Source: Myxococcales bacterium UBA5297
GTDB taxonomy: Bacteria > Myxococcota > Myxococcia > Myxococcales > UBA5297
Reading direction: 5' to 3'
NCBI GenBank assembly: GCA_002408385.1
Contig: DHSB01000182.1
Span: 21,201 to 46,572, forward strand
DNA length: 25,372 nucleotides
Part shown: one piece after another, positions 18,031 through 25,298 of the stretch
Position numbering within the stretch: the stretch's first letter is position 1
Layout of the letters: each line of letters starts with the position of its first letter
Made by a program: the position numbers and the translations under genes
Notes under the pieces: model-generated
What the model was told of the DNA's origin: nothing
What the model saw: the letters and a program-made list of their open reading frames with translations, nothing else
Database searches by the model: none

Positions 18031-18550
18031 CTCCCGGTCACCTTCAGCCTAGCTCCCGCCCGCGTCAGCGGGTGGGGGCGGAGTCGAAGGGCCTCTCGAC
18101 TCAGGCCTCGCTGGCTCGGCCTACGCTCGAGGTGACCGGCGCGCTGGGACCAGCTCCCGGTCACCTTCAGCCTAGCTCCCGCCCGCGTCCGGGGGTCGGG
18201 GGCGGAGTCGAAGGACCTCTCGACTCAGGCCTCGCTGGCTCGGCCCGCGCTCGAGATGACCGGCGCGCCGGGGCCCTCTCCCGGTCACCTTCAGCCTAGC
18301 TCCCGCCCGCATCCAGGGGGCGGGGGCAAAGGGCCTCTCGACTCAGGCCTCGCTGGCTCGGCCTACGCTCGAGGTGACCGGCGCACCGGGACCCTCTCCC
18401 GGTCACCTTCAGCCTGGCTCCCGCCCGCATCCAGGGGGCGGGGGCAAAGGGCCTCTCGACTTTAGGCCTCGCTGGCTCGGCCTGGGCTCGAGGTGACCGG
18501 CGCGTGCCGGGACCCTCTCCCGGTCGCCTCGGGACCTGGCTCCCGCTCCG
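18031..18550. repeat. Tandem array of ~120-bp units between the two hydrogenase blocks
   Basis: Units begin with CTCCCGGTCACCTTCAGCCT at 18031, 18154, 18278 and 18396, with a partial, diverged fifth at 18517; spacing is 123, 124, 118 and 121 bp. Each unit contains GGGCCTCTCGACT (or GGACCTCTCGACT), GGCCTCGCTGGCTCGGCC and GCTCGAGGTGACCGGCGC. The end of one unit and the start of the next form an inverted repeat, AGGTGACCGG with CCGGTCACCT, so each junction can fold into a 10-bp hairpin (one copy has a substitution). Units differ by point changes and small indels. Reversed, the core matches the repeats at 5144 and 7034. This is not a CRISPR: the whole unit is conserved and there are no unique spacers. 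Confidence 0.9.
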
Positions 18551-18577
18551 CATCTTGCGCCGTGCGGAGCGGGAGCC
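18538..18577 (-). terminator. Perfect 15-bp hairpin after hydA
   Basis: GGCTCCCGCTCCGCA (18538-18552) and TGCGGAGCGGGAGCC (18563-18577) are exact reverse complements with a 10-nt loop. The hairpin begins 17 nt beyond the hydA stop on the minus strand and is the most stable structure I see in the window. No T-run follows, so it may act as a 3' end or mRNA-stability element rather than a classical intrinsic terminator. It separates the hydA transcript from the tandem array and the hydS block. Confidence 0.6.
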
Positions 18578-18594
18578 GTTCCCTGACACCCTTG

Positions 18595-20658
18595 CTATGC
18601 CGCCCCGCGCTCGGTGGGGTCGGTCAGGTCGACCGGCACGCTCGCGCCCTGGAACCCGCGCGCGCTCAGCTCGTCGCGGACCGCCTGGCGCGCCTCCTCG
18701 AGGGTGCAGTGCTCGATGCGCCGCTCGCCTATCTGGACGGACGGGCCCTTGTCGCACTGCTCGAAGCAGAACGAGCCCTTGATCTCGACCGCCTCGCCCA
18801 AGCCCTTCTTCTCCACCTCGGCGAGCAGGCTCTTGAGCAGCGTCTGCGAGCCCTTGAGGAAGCAGCTCGTCCCGACGCAGACCTTCACCGGCACCTTCTC
18901 GGCGGCCCTGCCGGTGCCGAACGACAGGTCGCTCTCGATGCGCCGGCGGCTCTGGTAGCGGGTGTGCAGCAGCTCGTGCGCCTTGTGGCCTCCCACCTCG
19001 CCCAGGGTCTCGCCGTAGCATTGCTCGACGAACGGGTTCTCCTGCGACCGGTGCAGCTCGAGGTTCTTGTCGGCCGCGTAGAGGCCGCCGGTGCGCTTGC
19101 GGCGCGCCTCGAGGCGGTCGCGGGCGACCGGCTGGCCGGCTCCGCCGATGCAGCCGCCAGGGCAGGCCATCACCTCGACCAGATCGTAGGAGACCTCGCC
19201 CGCCTTGATCCGCTCGGCGAGCTCCCCGGCGTTCTTCAGCCCGTGGACGATGGCGAAGCGCAGCGTCTGGCCGCCGACGGTCACCTCGGCCTCGCGCAGA
19301 CCGCCCTCGCCGCGCACCTCGTGGAAGTCGACCGGGGCGTCCGGGCCGACCAGCTTCTCGCCCGCGTAGCGCAGCACCGCCTCGGTCACTCCGCCGGAGT
19401 TGCCGAAGATGACCCCCGCGCCGGTCTTGAAGCCCATCGGCATGTCGAACGACTCGGGGTCAAGCTCCTGGAAGCGCAGACCCGACTCGCCGATCATCCG
19501 CGCGAGCTCTTGGGTGGTGAGCACGTGGTCGACGTCGGCCACCCCCTCGTGCGCGAGCTCGGGGCGCTTGGCTTCGTACTTCTTGGCCGTGCACGGCATG
19601 ATCGAGACGACGATAAGGTCCTTGCGCTCGACACCCAGCTTGGCCGGAAGCGTCTCCTTGACCAGCGCGCCGAGCATCTGCTGCGGCGAGCGGCAGCTAC
19701 TCAGGTTGGGCAGCAGCTCGGGGTGGTACTGCTCGGCGAACTTGACCCAGGCCGGGCAGCACGAGGTGAACTGCGGCAGCCGCTCGCCCTTGCTCTTGCG
19801 CCCGATGAACTCGGTCGCCTCCTCGATGACCGTCAGGTCGGCGGTGAAGGAGGTGTCGTAGACGGCATCAAAGCCCATCGCCTTGAGGGCGGCGACCGCC
19901 TGGCCCGCGGAAAACGAGCCGGGCGCCATCCCGAAGCTCTCGCCGAGGGCGACGCGCACCGCGGGGGCGATCTGGGCGATGACCTTCTTCTTCGGGTCGT
20001 GGAGCGCCGCCCAGACCTCGTCCACCTCGCTCTTGGGCGTCAGGGCGCCGGTCGGGCAGACCGCGGCGCACTGACCGCAGTTGACGCACTCGACCATGCC
20101 CAGGTTCTTGCCGAACGAGGGCAGCACCGCGGCGTGCGAGCCGCGGAAGGCGAAGTCGATGGCGCCGATGCCCTGGATCTCCGAGCAGACGCGGGTGCAG
20201 TCGCCGCACAGCACGCAGCGGTTCGGGTCGCGCACCAGCGACAGCGACGAGAGGTCGACCGGCTGGGGCTTGTGGACCGGCTTGAAGCGCACCTCGGTGA
20301 CACCGAGCTTGCGCGAGAGCGCCTGGAGCTGGCAGCTCGTGCTCTTCGGGCAGGTGGTGCACTGCTGGTCGTGGTTGGCGAGCAACAGCTCGACCGAGAT
20401 CTTGCGGATGTCGCGGATCTCCTGGGTCTGGGTGCGCACGACCAGGCCGGGCTCGGCCGGGGTCGAGCAGGCGCCCTGGATTCCGCGCCCCTCGACCTCG
20501 ACGATGCACAGCCGGCAGGCGCCATAGACGCTCAGGTCCGAGTGGTAGCAGAAGGTCGGCAGGTCGATGCCGGCCTTGCGGATGACCTCGAGCAGGTTGC
20601 GCTCGCCGTTGATGGGGACGCGCCGCCCGTCGATGGTCAGGAACTTGGTGTCGCTCAT
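18595..20658 (-). CDS. hydA: [FeFe] hydrogenase catalytic subunit HydA (NAD-linked, probable bifurcating type)
   Basis: 687 aa from ATG 20658, chosen over a longer frame because AGGAG (20665-20669) precedes it. Domains: N-terminal [2Fe-2S] (Cys37, 48, 51, 64); NuoG-like His/Cys cluster (His96, Cys100, 103, 109); two [4Fe-4S] (Cys148/151/154/158, Cys191/194/197/201); H-cluster domain with FTSCCPAW (Cys300 proton transfer, Cys301 ligand), IMPCTAKKYE (Cys356) and EVMACPGGCIGG (Cys499, Cys503); small-subunit segment ending LLHTRY (about 540-568); and a C-terminal thioredoxin-like [2Fe-2S] domain (Cys594, 599, 631, 635). This layout is that of Thermotoga HydA. It reduces protons to H2, or oxidises H2, together with HydB and HydC using NAD(H) and ferredoxin. 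Bifurcation is inferred from the subunit set. The hydE/F/G maturases must be elsewhere. Confidence 0.97.
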   Translation of the reverse strand: MSDTKFLTIDGRRVPINGERNLLEVIRKAGIDLPTFCYHSDLSVYGACRLCIVEVEGRGIQGACSTPAEPGLVVRTQTQEIRDIRKISVELLLANHDQQCTTCPKSTSCQLQALSRKLGVTEVRFKPVHKPQPVDLSSLSLVRDPNRCVLCGDCTRVCSEIQGIGAIDFAFRGSHAAVLPSFGKNLGMVECVNCGQCAAVCPTGALTPKSEVDEVWAALHDPKKKVIAQIAPAVRVALGESFGMAPGSFSAGQAVAALKAMGFDAVYDTSFTADLTVIEEATEFIGRKSKGERLPQFTSCCPAWVKFAEQYHPELLPNLSSCRSPQQMLGALVKETLPAKLGVERKDLIVVSIMPCTAKKYEAKRPELAHEGVADVDHVLTTQELARMIGESGLRFQELDPESFDMPMGFKTGAGVIFGNSGGVTEAVLRYAGEKLVGPDAPVDFHEVRGEGGLREAEVTVGGQTLRFAIVHGLKNAGELAERIKAGEVSYDLVEVMACPGGCIGGAGQPVARDRLEARRKRTGGLYAADKNLELHRSQENPFVEQCYGETLGEVGGHKAHELLHTRYQSRRRIESDLSFGTGRAAEKVPVKVCVGTSCFLKGSQTLLKSLLAEVEKKGLGEAVEIKGSFCFEQCDKGPSVQIGERRIEHCTLEEARQAVRDELSARGFQGASVPVDLTDPTERGAA

Positions 20659-20700
20659 GGTTGGCTCCTGGAGGGCGGAGCTGTTGGGCTCCGCCATAGC

Positions 20701-20727
20701 GACGGCCGAGCTTCGAGCCCGGCCGTC
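20701..20727 (-). other. Hairpin in the hydB-hydA gap
   Basis: GACGGCCG (20701-20708) and CGGCCGTC (20720-20727) form a perfect 8-bp stem with an 11-nt loop that can fold further. It lies in the 117-bp gap between hydB and hydA, the only sizeable gap in the rex-hydCBA block. It could tune mRNA processing or the relative expression of hydA; no T-run marks it as a terminator. Confidence 0.4.
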
Positions 20728-20775
20728 CTCCGTTTCGGCGCGCGTGCGGTCAGGCCGGCGCGCGCCGTTCACGCC

Positions 20776-22665
20776 TCAGATCCCTTGCACCGCGCCGAGC
20801 TTGCAGGCCGTCGCGCAAGCTCCGCACTTGATGCACAGCGCCTCGTCGATGACGTGCGCCACCTTCCTCTCGCCCTTGATCGCGCCGACCGGACACGCCT
20901 TGAGGCAGAGCCCGCAGCCTCGGCACTTCTCGGGATCGATCGACGGCTTCGCGAGCGCCTTGCACTGGCCGGTCGGGCAGCGCTTGTCAAAGACGTGGGC
21001 CTCGTACTCGCCGCGGAAGTGGCGCAGCGTCGAGAGCACGGGGTTGGGCGCCGTCTTGCCCAAGCCGCACAGCGAGCCCTTGGCCACCGCGTGGCCGAGC
21101 TTCTCGAGCAGCACCAGTGTGTTGGCGTCGGCGCGCCCCTCGATGACGTCGTCGAGCAGCGCGAGCATCTGGCGGGTGCCCTCGCGGCACAGCACGCACT
21201 TGCCGCACGATTCGCGCTGGGTGAAGTCCATGAAGAACCGGGCGATGCTCACCATGCAGGTCTTCTGGTTCATCACCACCAGGCCGCCCGAGCCGACCAT
21301 CGCCCCGGCGCTGCGCAGCGAGTCGAAGTCGAGCGGCAGGTCGAGGTGCTCGGTGGTCAGGCACCCGCCCGAGGGCCCGCCTATCTGCACGGCCTTGAAG
21401 GCCTTCGGGTCGGGCTTGCCCTGCTCGTTGGTGACCCCGCCGCCGATGTTGAGCACCACCTCGCGCAGCGTGGTGCCGAAGGGCACCTCGATGAGGCCGG
21501 TGTTCACCACGTGGCCGGTCAGGGCGAAGGTCTTGGTGCCCGGCGACTTCTCGGAGCCGAGCTTGCGGAAGCTGGCCGCCCCCTCCTTGATGATCCGCAC
21601 CGCGTGCACCAGGGTCTCGACGTTGTTGATGATCGTCGGCTTGCCCCACAGGCCGCGCTGGGCCGGAAACGGGGGCTTGGGGCTCGGCATGCCACGCCCG
21701 CCCTGGATGGAGTTGATCATCGCGGTCTCTTCGCCGCAGACGAAGGCGCCGGCGCCCTCCATCACCTCGCAGGTGAGCGGGCGGCCGGTGCCGAAGGCGT
21801 CCGGGCCGAGCAGGCCCATCTTCTCGGCGTCCTCGACCGCCTTGCGCATGCGCTGGACGGCCAGCGGGTACTCGGTGCGCACGTAGACGAGGGTCGCGTC
21901 GGCGCCGATGGCGCGGGCGGCGACCATCAGCCCCTCGATGACCGAGTGAGGGTTGCCCTCCATGACCGAGCGGTTCATGAAGGCGCCCGGGTCGCCCTCG
22001 TCGGCGTTGCAGATGACGTACTTCTTGTCGCCCGGCTGCTTGCGGGCGAGATCCCACTTGCGCCCGGTCGGGAACCCGCCGCCGCCGCGGCCGCGTAGGC
22101 CGGAGGCGAGCAGCTCCTCGCAGAGCTGCTCCGGGGTCATCTCGAGCCAGGCCTTGCGGGCGGCCTTGTAGCCGTCGTGGCGCAAATACTCGTGGATGTC
22201 CTCAGGGTCGATGAAGCCGCACTCCTTGAGCACGAAGCGCTGCTGGCGCGTGTAGAAGGGGATCTCCTTCTGGCCGCTGAAGTGCGCCTTGGTCGTCGGG
22301 TCGGTGCACAGCAGGCGCTCGACCACCGTGCCCTCGACGATGGCCTTGACGATCTCGGGCACGTCGTCGGGCTTGACGTGCGTGTAGAGCGTGTCCTCGG
22401 GCATCACCGTGACGAGCGGGCCCTTCTGGCAGAAGCCTTGGCAGCCGCTCTTGGTCAGGGTGAGGCCGTCGGGCGCCTGGCCCTCGGGCTTCATCTGCAG
22501 GTGCAGGGTGATGCCGGCCTTGGCGCTCTGCTCCTCGAAGGCCTTCATCACCTTCCAGGCGCCGTTGGCGACGCAGCCGGTGCCGGCGCAGATGATGACG
22601 CGGCGGGCGGTGACCGGGGCCGGAGCTGCCTTGCTGGTCTGGTTGCGAGTCGATTCGGGGTTCAC
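20776..22665 (-). CDS. hydB: NAD(H)-binding flavoprotein subunit HydB (NuoF-like)
   Basis: 629 aa from GTG 22665, with AGGAGG 7 nt upstream and a GTGA overlap with hydC. Domains: N-terminal thioredoxin-like [2Fe-2S] (Cys26, 31, 75, 79); NuoF core with FMN loop GLRGRGGGGFPTGRKW (189-204), NAD(H)/FMN segments CNADEGDPGAFMNR (219-232) and GAGAFVCGEET (304-313); [4Fe-4S] site ESCGKCVLC plus Cys533; the linker RCPTGQCKAL (from 562); and two C-terminal [4Fe-4S] motifs (Cys581/584/587/591, Cys611/614/617/621). The length is close to that of Thermotoga HydB. It exchanges electrons between NAD(H) and the cluster chain and, in characterised relatives, houses the FMN where bifurcation occurs. The extra C-terminal ferredoxin domain separates it from respiratory NuoF. 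Confidence 0.97.
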   Translation of the reverse strand: MNPESTRNQTSKAAPAPVTARRVIICAGTGCVANGAWKVMKAFEEQSAKAGITLHLQMKPEGQAPDGLTLTKSGCQGFCQKGPLVTVMPEDTLYTHVKPDDVPEIVKAIVEGTVVERLLCTDPTTKAHFSGQKEIPFYTRQQRFVLKECGFIDPEDIHEYLRHDGYKAARKAWLEMTPEQLCEELLASGLRGRGGGGFPTGRKWDLARKQPGDKKYVICNADEGDPGAFMNRSVMEGNPHSVIEGLMVAARAIGADATLVYVRTEYPLAVQRMRKAVEDAEKMGLLGPDAFGTGRPLTCEVMEGAGAFVCGEETAMINSIQGGRGMPSPKPPFPAQRGLWGKPTIINNVETLVHAVRIIKEGAASFRKLGSEKSPGTKTFALTGHVVNTGLIEVPFGTTLREVVLNIGGGVTNEQGKPDPKAFKAVQIGGPSGGCLTTEHLDLPLDFDSLRSAGAMVGSGGLVVMNQKTCMVSIARFFMDFTQRESCGKCVLCREGTRQMLALLDDVIEGRADANTLVLLEKLGHAVAKGSLCGLGKTAPNPVLSTLRHFRGEYEAHVFDKRCPTGQCKALAKPSIDPEKCRGCGLCLKACPVGAIKGERKVAHVIDEALCIKCGACATACKLGAVQGI

Positions 22666-23168
22666 CGCGATGCCTCCTGCGCGAGGATGTCCTCGACGAT
22701 CTTCTTTGCCGACTGCGGCGCGACCTGGCCGTGGATCTCTTCGTTGACGACCAGGACCGGGGCGAGGCCGCAGGCGCCCAGGCAAGCGACCGTCTCCACG
22801 GTGAAGAACATGTCCTGAGTGGTGGTCTTGCCCGGCTCGAGGCCGAGCCTGTCGCGCACGGCGTCGAGGATGGGCAGCGAGCCTTTCACGTGGCAGGCCG
22901 TGCCGTCGCACAGGCGCACCACGAACTTGCCCTTGGGCTCGAGCGCAAAGTGCGAGTAGAAGGTCGCCACGCCAAAGACCTTGGAGGGCGGCACCTGCAG
23001 CGAGGTGGCGACGTAGGTGAGCACCTCCTCGGGCAGGTAGCGGTACTCCTCCTGCACTGCCTGGAGGATGGGGATGAGCCGGCTCGGTTTGCGTTCGTGT
23101 TGCTCGAGGATCTCGCAGACCCTGGCGAATTTTCGCGCGGGGCTCGAGACGTGGTCATTCGTGTGCAT
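22662..23168 (-). CDS. hydC: [2Fe-2S] subunit HydC (NuoE-like)
   Basis: 168 aa, the normal NuoE/HydC length, from ATG 23168 with AAGGGAG 8 nt upstream; a longer frame running into rex has no support. The N-terminal helical part contains LIPILQAVQEEYRYLPEEVL and VFGVATFYSHF, hallmarks of NuoE. The thioredoxin-like domain carries the cluster ligands Cys87 and Cys92 (LCDGTAC), and Cys129 and Cys133 (CLGAC). It is the small electron-transfer partner of HydB in the HydABC complex. The start lies within the end of rex (14-nt overlap), and the stop overlaps the hydB start (4 nt), so rex, hydC and hydB are translationally linked. Confidence 0.96.
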   Translation of the reverse strand: MHTNDHVSSPARKFARVCEILEQHERKPSRLIPILQAVQEEYRYLPEEVLTYVATSLQVPPSKVFGVATFYSHFALEPKGKFVVRLCDGTACHVKGSLPILDAVRDRLGLEPGKTTTQDMFFTVETVACLGACGLAPVLVVNEEIHGQVAPQSAKKIVEDILAQEASR

Positions 23169-23838
23169 GGCGCACTCCCTTGGACGGCTCCTCTCGGAGC
23201 CGGACAGCGAGCTTCTGGGTGAGGATGGCGAGCCCGGAGTAGAGGTCCTCGGTTTGGACGATGACCTCCTCGGGGACACGCAGGGTAACGGGCGCGAAGT
23301 TCCAGATGGCGAGGATGCCCGCCTCGACCATCAGGTCGGCGACCGCCTGGGCGTGGTCGGCGGGCACGGCGATGATGCCGACCTTGACGCCCATGCGCCG
23401 GGTCAGGTTCGCGAGCTTCTTGAGCGGCAGGACGGTCTTGCCGTGGATTTCCGAGCCGACCTTCTCGGGCGCCTCGTCGAAGGCGGCGACGATGTCGAGC
23501 CCACTCTGCTTGAAGCGCGGGTAACCGAGCAGCGCGGCGCCGAGGTTGCCGGCGCCGACGAGGAACGCCTCGTTGACGCGGTTCCAGCCGAGGATGCTCT
23601 CTATCGCCTCGATGAGCTTGGGCACCGAATGGCCGACCTTGGGACGGCCGACCAGGCCGGTGCACTCGAGGTCTTTGCGGACTTGAACGGGGTCGAGCAT
23701 CAGGCGCTTGCCGAGGTGGGTGCTCGAGACGACGTCACGGCCCTCCTCCTGCAACCGGAAGAGCTGGCTGAGGTAGGCAGGGAAGCGACGCAGCGTCGGC
23801 GCGGGGATGCCTCTCGGCTCGTCGTTCCGGGGACTCAT
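23155..23838 (-). CDS. rex: Redox-sensing transcriptional repressor Rex
   Basis: 227 aa from ATG 23838, preceded by GGAGG; an in-frame TTG at 23859 would add seven residues but sits almost against the operator, so the ATG is preferred. Residues about 12-75 are the winged helix-turn-helix with the diagnostic LDPVQVRKDLECTG. Residues about 80-227 are the Rossmann domain with FLVGAGNLGAAL (GxGxxG, Gly95 to Gly100), followed by VAAFDEAPEKVG and a C-terminal swap helix. Rex releases DNA when NADH/NAD+ is high, derepressing fermentative and hydrogenase genes. It is the first gene of the rex-hydC-hydB-hydA unit and has a matching palindrome in front of it, so autoregulation together with the hydrogenase is expected. 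Confidence 0.97.
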   Translation of the reverse strand: MSPRNDEPRGIPAPTLRRFPAYLSQLFRLQEEGRDVVSSTHLGKRLMLDPVQVRKDLECTGLVGRPKVGHSVPKLIEAIESILGWNRVNEAFLVGAGNLGAALLGYPRFKQSGLDIVAAFDEAPEKVGSEIHGKTVLPLKKLANLTRRMGVKVGIIAVPADHAQAVADLMVEAGILAIWNFAPVTLRVPEEVIVQTEDLYSGLAILTQKLAVRLREEPSKGVRHAHE

Positions 23839-23863
23839 GGGGCCTCCGTTTCCAGTCAAGCAG

Positions 23864-23885
23864 TATCGATAACTGTTTATCGATA
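23864..23885. promoter_or_regulatory. Probable Rex operator
   Basis: Perfect inverted repeat TATCGATAA-N4-TTATCGATA, with 9-bp arms and spacer CTGT. The inner seven bases TCGATAA agree with the known Rex half-site TTGTTAA at 5 of 7 positions and have the same 4-bp spacing. It lies 25 bp upstream of the rex ATG and just downstream of the predicted transcription start, where a bound repressor would block initiation. Its AT-rich nature stands out in this GC-rich DNA. Confidence 0.8.
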
Positions 23886-23895
23886 AGCGAGTAGC

Positions 23896-23924
23896 GATGT
23901 AACGCTTCGCGAGAGGCGTGTCAA
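23896..23924 (-). promoter_or_regulatory. Sigma70-like promoter of rex-hydCBA
   Basis: Read on the minus strand, TTGACA (23924-23919) is a perfect -35 hexamer. Seventeen bp later lies TACATC (23901-23896), a modest -10. Transcription would start near 23889, a few bases before the Rex operator. Confidence 0.6.
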
Positions 23925-24179
23925 TCCCGGTATTCGTGCCCGCGTGACTTCTCCCCGCGAAATGAGGGGCGCTGGAGCGCGAGCGGAAACCTGCGTTTGG
24001 CGAGCGATCCCCGGCCGATCGAGGTCGCGGCCGACTTGTCGCCAGGCGCCAGCGCCGGGATTCGCCGCGCGAGGCGGCGAGCGGCGACCCTGCCCTGCAG
24101 ACTCGGAGGGTGCCTAGCGGCTGCTTCCCGTGCGAGGGGGCGAAACGCCCCCTGCCAGGCGAACGGGCATTGCCGTCCG

Positions 24180-24207
24180 TTTGCGCGCAAAGTCGAACAC
24201 TTTGCGC
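24180..24207. promoter_or_regulatory. Candidate operator: three TTTGCGC half-sites upstream of the DUF368 gene
   Basis: TTTGCGCGCAAA (24180-24191) is a perfect 12-bp palindrome. The overlapping GCGCAAAGT (24185-24193) and ACTTTGCGC (24199-24207) form a second perfect inverted repeat with 9-bp arms and a 5-bp spacer. The cluster ends 39 bp before the ATG at 24247, consistent with a transcription-factor site. The factor is unknown, and no regulator gene is adjacent other than rex, whose operator looks different. Confidence 0.5.
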
Positions 24208-24246
24208 TAGCCTCCCGTGCCTCGCAGGACCGCGAGGAGAGGCTTC

Positions 24247-25281
24247 ATGTCTTCACCCGAGCTCGAAACCCCCCGAACCCCGGCCAGCCCAGCGCCTGCC
24301 GATCCATTGGCCGACGCTCCGCTGCCCCAGCTCGTGACGCGCGGGGCGCTCGGCGGCGTGCTGATGGGGCTGGCCAACCTGGTACCCGGGATCAGCGGCG
24401 GGACGATGCTGCTCGCCTCCGGGGTCTACCAGCACTTCGTGAACGCGGTCGCCGAGCTGTCGACGCTCAAGTTCCGTCTGCGCTCGCTGGCGCTCCTCGG
24501 GACGGTGGTCGCGGCCGCGGGCCTGTCTATCCTGCTCTTCGCCGGGCCAGTGAAGGGCCTGGTCGTAGACCACCGCTGGGCCGCCTACAGCCTGTTCATC
24601 GGGCTCACGCTCGGCGGGGTCCCGGTCATCTGGAAGATGGTGGGCAAGGCCGATCGTTCGATTTGGATCGGCGCGGCCGTTGGCCTCTTGGTGATGGTGG
24701 CCATCGCCGTCTTGCAGACGCGCGGGGCGAGCGGCGGCGCCGGGGGCGGAGGCTTTCTCACCCTCTTCATCGCCGGGGTCATCGGGGCGAGCGCGATGAT
24801 CCTCCCGGGCATCAGCGGCGGCTACATGCTGCTCGTGCTCGGCCAGTACGTGGCGATCCTCGGCGGCATCGACGCCTTCAAGAACGCGCTCAAGGCCCGC
24901 GACCTCGCGGCGGCTGTCGACCCGATGCTCGGCATCATCCTGCCGGTGGGCTTGGGGGTGGTGATCGGGGTGGTCGCGGTCAGCAACCTGCTCAAGATGC
25001 TCTTCGCGCGCTACGAGAAGCCGACCCTCGGCGTGCTGCTCGGCTTGCTGGTGGGCGCGGTCGTCGGGCTCTGGCCCTTCCAGCGGGGCGTGCCCCCGCA
25101 GGTCGGCGACGTCATCAAGGGCCGCGCCATGACCCCCGAGCTGATCGCGGCGCTCAAGCCCGAGGACTGGCCCACCGTCTTCTTCGGCCCCTCGGGCCTG
25201 CAGGTGCTCGCCGCTCTCGGGCTCATCGCCGCCGGCTTCGCGGCCACCGCTCTGGTCGCCAGGCTGGGCAAGAAGCAATAG
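24247..25281 (+). CDS. DUF368 family membrane protein (PopT-like polyprenyl-phosphate translocase)
   Basis: 344 aa from ATG 24247, with GAGGAGA 6 nt upstream; the in-frame GTG at 24217 lacks such a site. After a polar, proline-rich N-terminus (about 1-28), the protein has roughly eight to ten hydrophobic segments. The family hallmark occurs twice: NLVPGISGGTM (44-54) and ILPGISGGYM (185-194), showing the internally duplicated inverted-repeat architecture. DUF368 proteins have been identified as undecaprenyl-phosphate translocases (PopT) that recycle the lipid carrier of cell-wall and surface-polymer synthesis across the inner membrane. That function is assigned here by family only. The gene is divergent from rex and appears monocistronic within the window. 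Confidence 0.93.
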   Translation: MSSPELETPRTPASPAPADPLADAPLPQLVTRGALGGVLMGLANLVPGISGGTMLLASGVYQHFVNAVAELSTLKFRLRSLALLGTVVAAAGLSILLFAGPVKGLVVDHRWAAYSLFIGLTLGGVPVIWKMVGKADRSIWIGAAVGLLVMVAIAVLQTRGASGGAGGGGFLTLFIAGVIGASAMILPGISGGYMLLVLGQYVAILGGIDAFKNALKARDLAAAVDPMLGIILPVGLGVVIGVVAVSNLLKMLFARYEKPTLGVLLGLLVGAVVGLWPFQRGVPPQVGDVIKGRAMTPELIAALKPEDWPTVFFGPSGLQVLAALGLIAAGFAATALVARLGKKQ

Positions 25282-25298
25282 ACGGCCCCTCTGGCCGT
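25282..25298 (+). terminator. Short hairpin directly after the DUF368 gene
   Basis: ACGGCC (25282-25287) and GGCCGT (25293-25298) form a perfect 6-bp stem with a 5-nt loop immediately after the stop codon. A second stem, GGGGCG/CGCCCC, occurs at 25340-25360. Neither is followed by a T-run. Termination here is plausible but unproven. Confidence 0.35.

Larger units (their letters stand above)
23886..24246. other. Divergent intergenic region between rex and the DUF368 gene
   Basis: 361 bp without a credible gene. It holds the rex promoter (23896-23924), a small hairpin CGCCGC/GCGGCG (24063-24079), a perfect 8-bp hairpin AGGGGGCG-AAA-CGCCCCCT (24135-24153) and the TTTGCGC half-site cluster (24180-24207). 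The leftward open frame here is basic, low-complexity and has no ribosome binding site. Confidence 0.6.

Noticed and set aside
18072..18465. Small repetitive protein genes within the tandem array
   Set aside because: Short frames in the array give Gly/Pro/Arg-rich repeats only because the DNA repeats with lengths that are sometimes multiples of three; there are no ribosome binding sites and the frames break between units.
18031..18550. CRISPR array
   Set aside because: The repeated unit is about 120 bp and conserved throughout; there are no short repeats separated by unique spacers and no cas genes.
20659..20772. 38-residue N-terminal extension of HydA
   Set aside because: The extension is Arg-rich and unlike the family; ATG 20658 has the Shine-Dalgarno sequence and starts exactly at the [2Fe-2S] domain.
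18493..22098. 1201-codon open frame opposite hydA and hydB
   Set aside because: It covers two well-conserved hydrogenase genes on the other strand; its product is Leu/Ala/Asp/Arg-rich without any domain.
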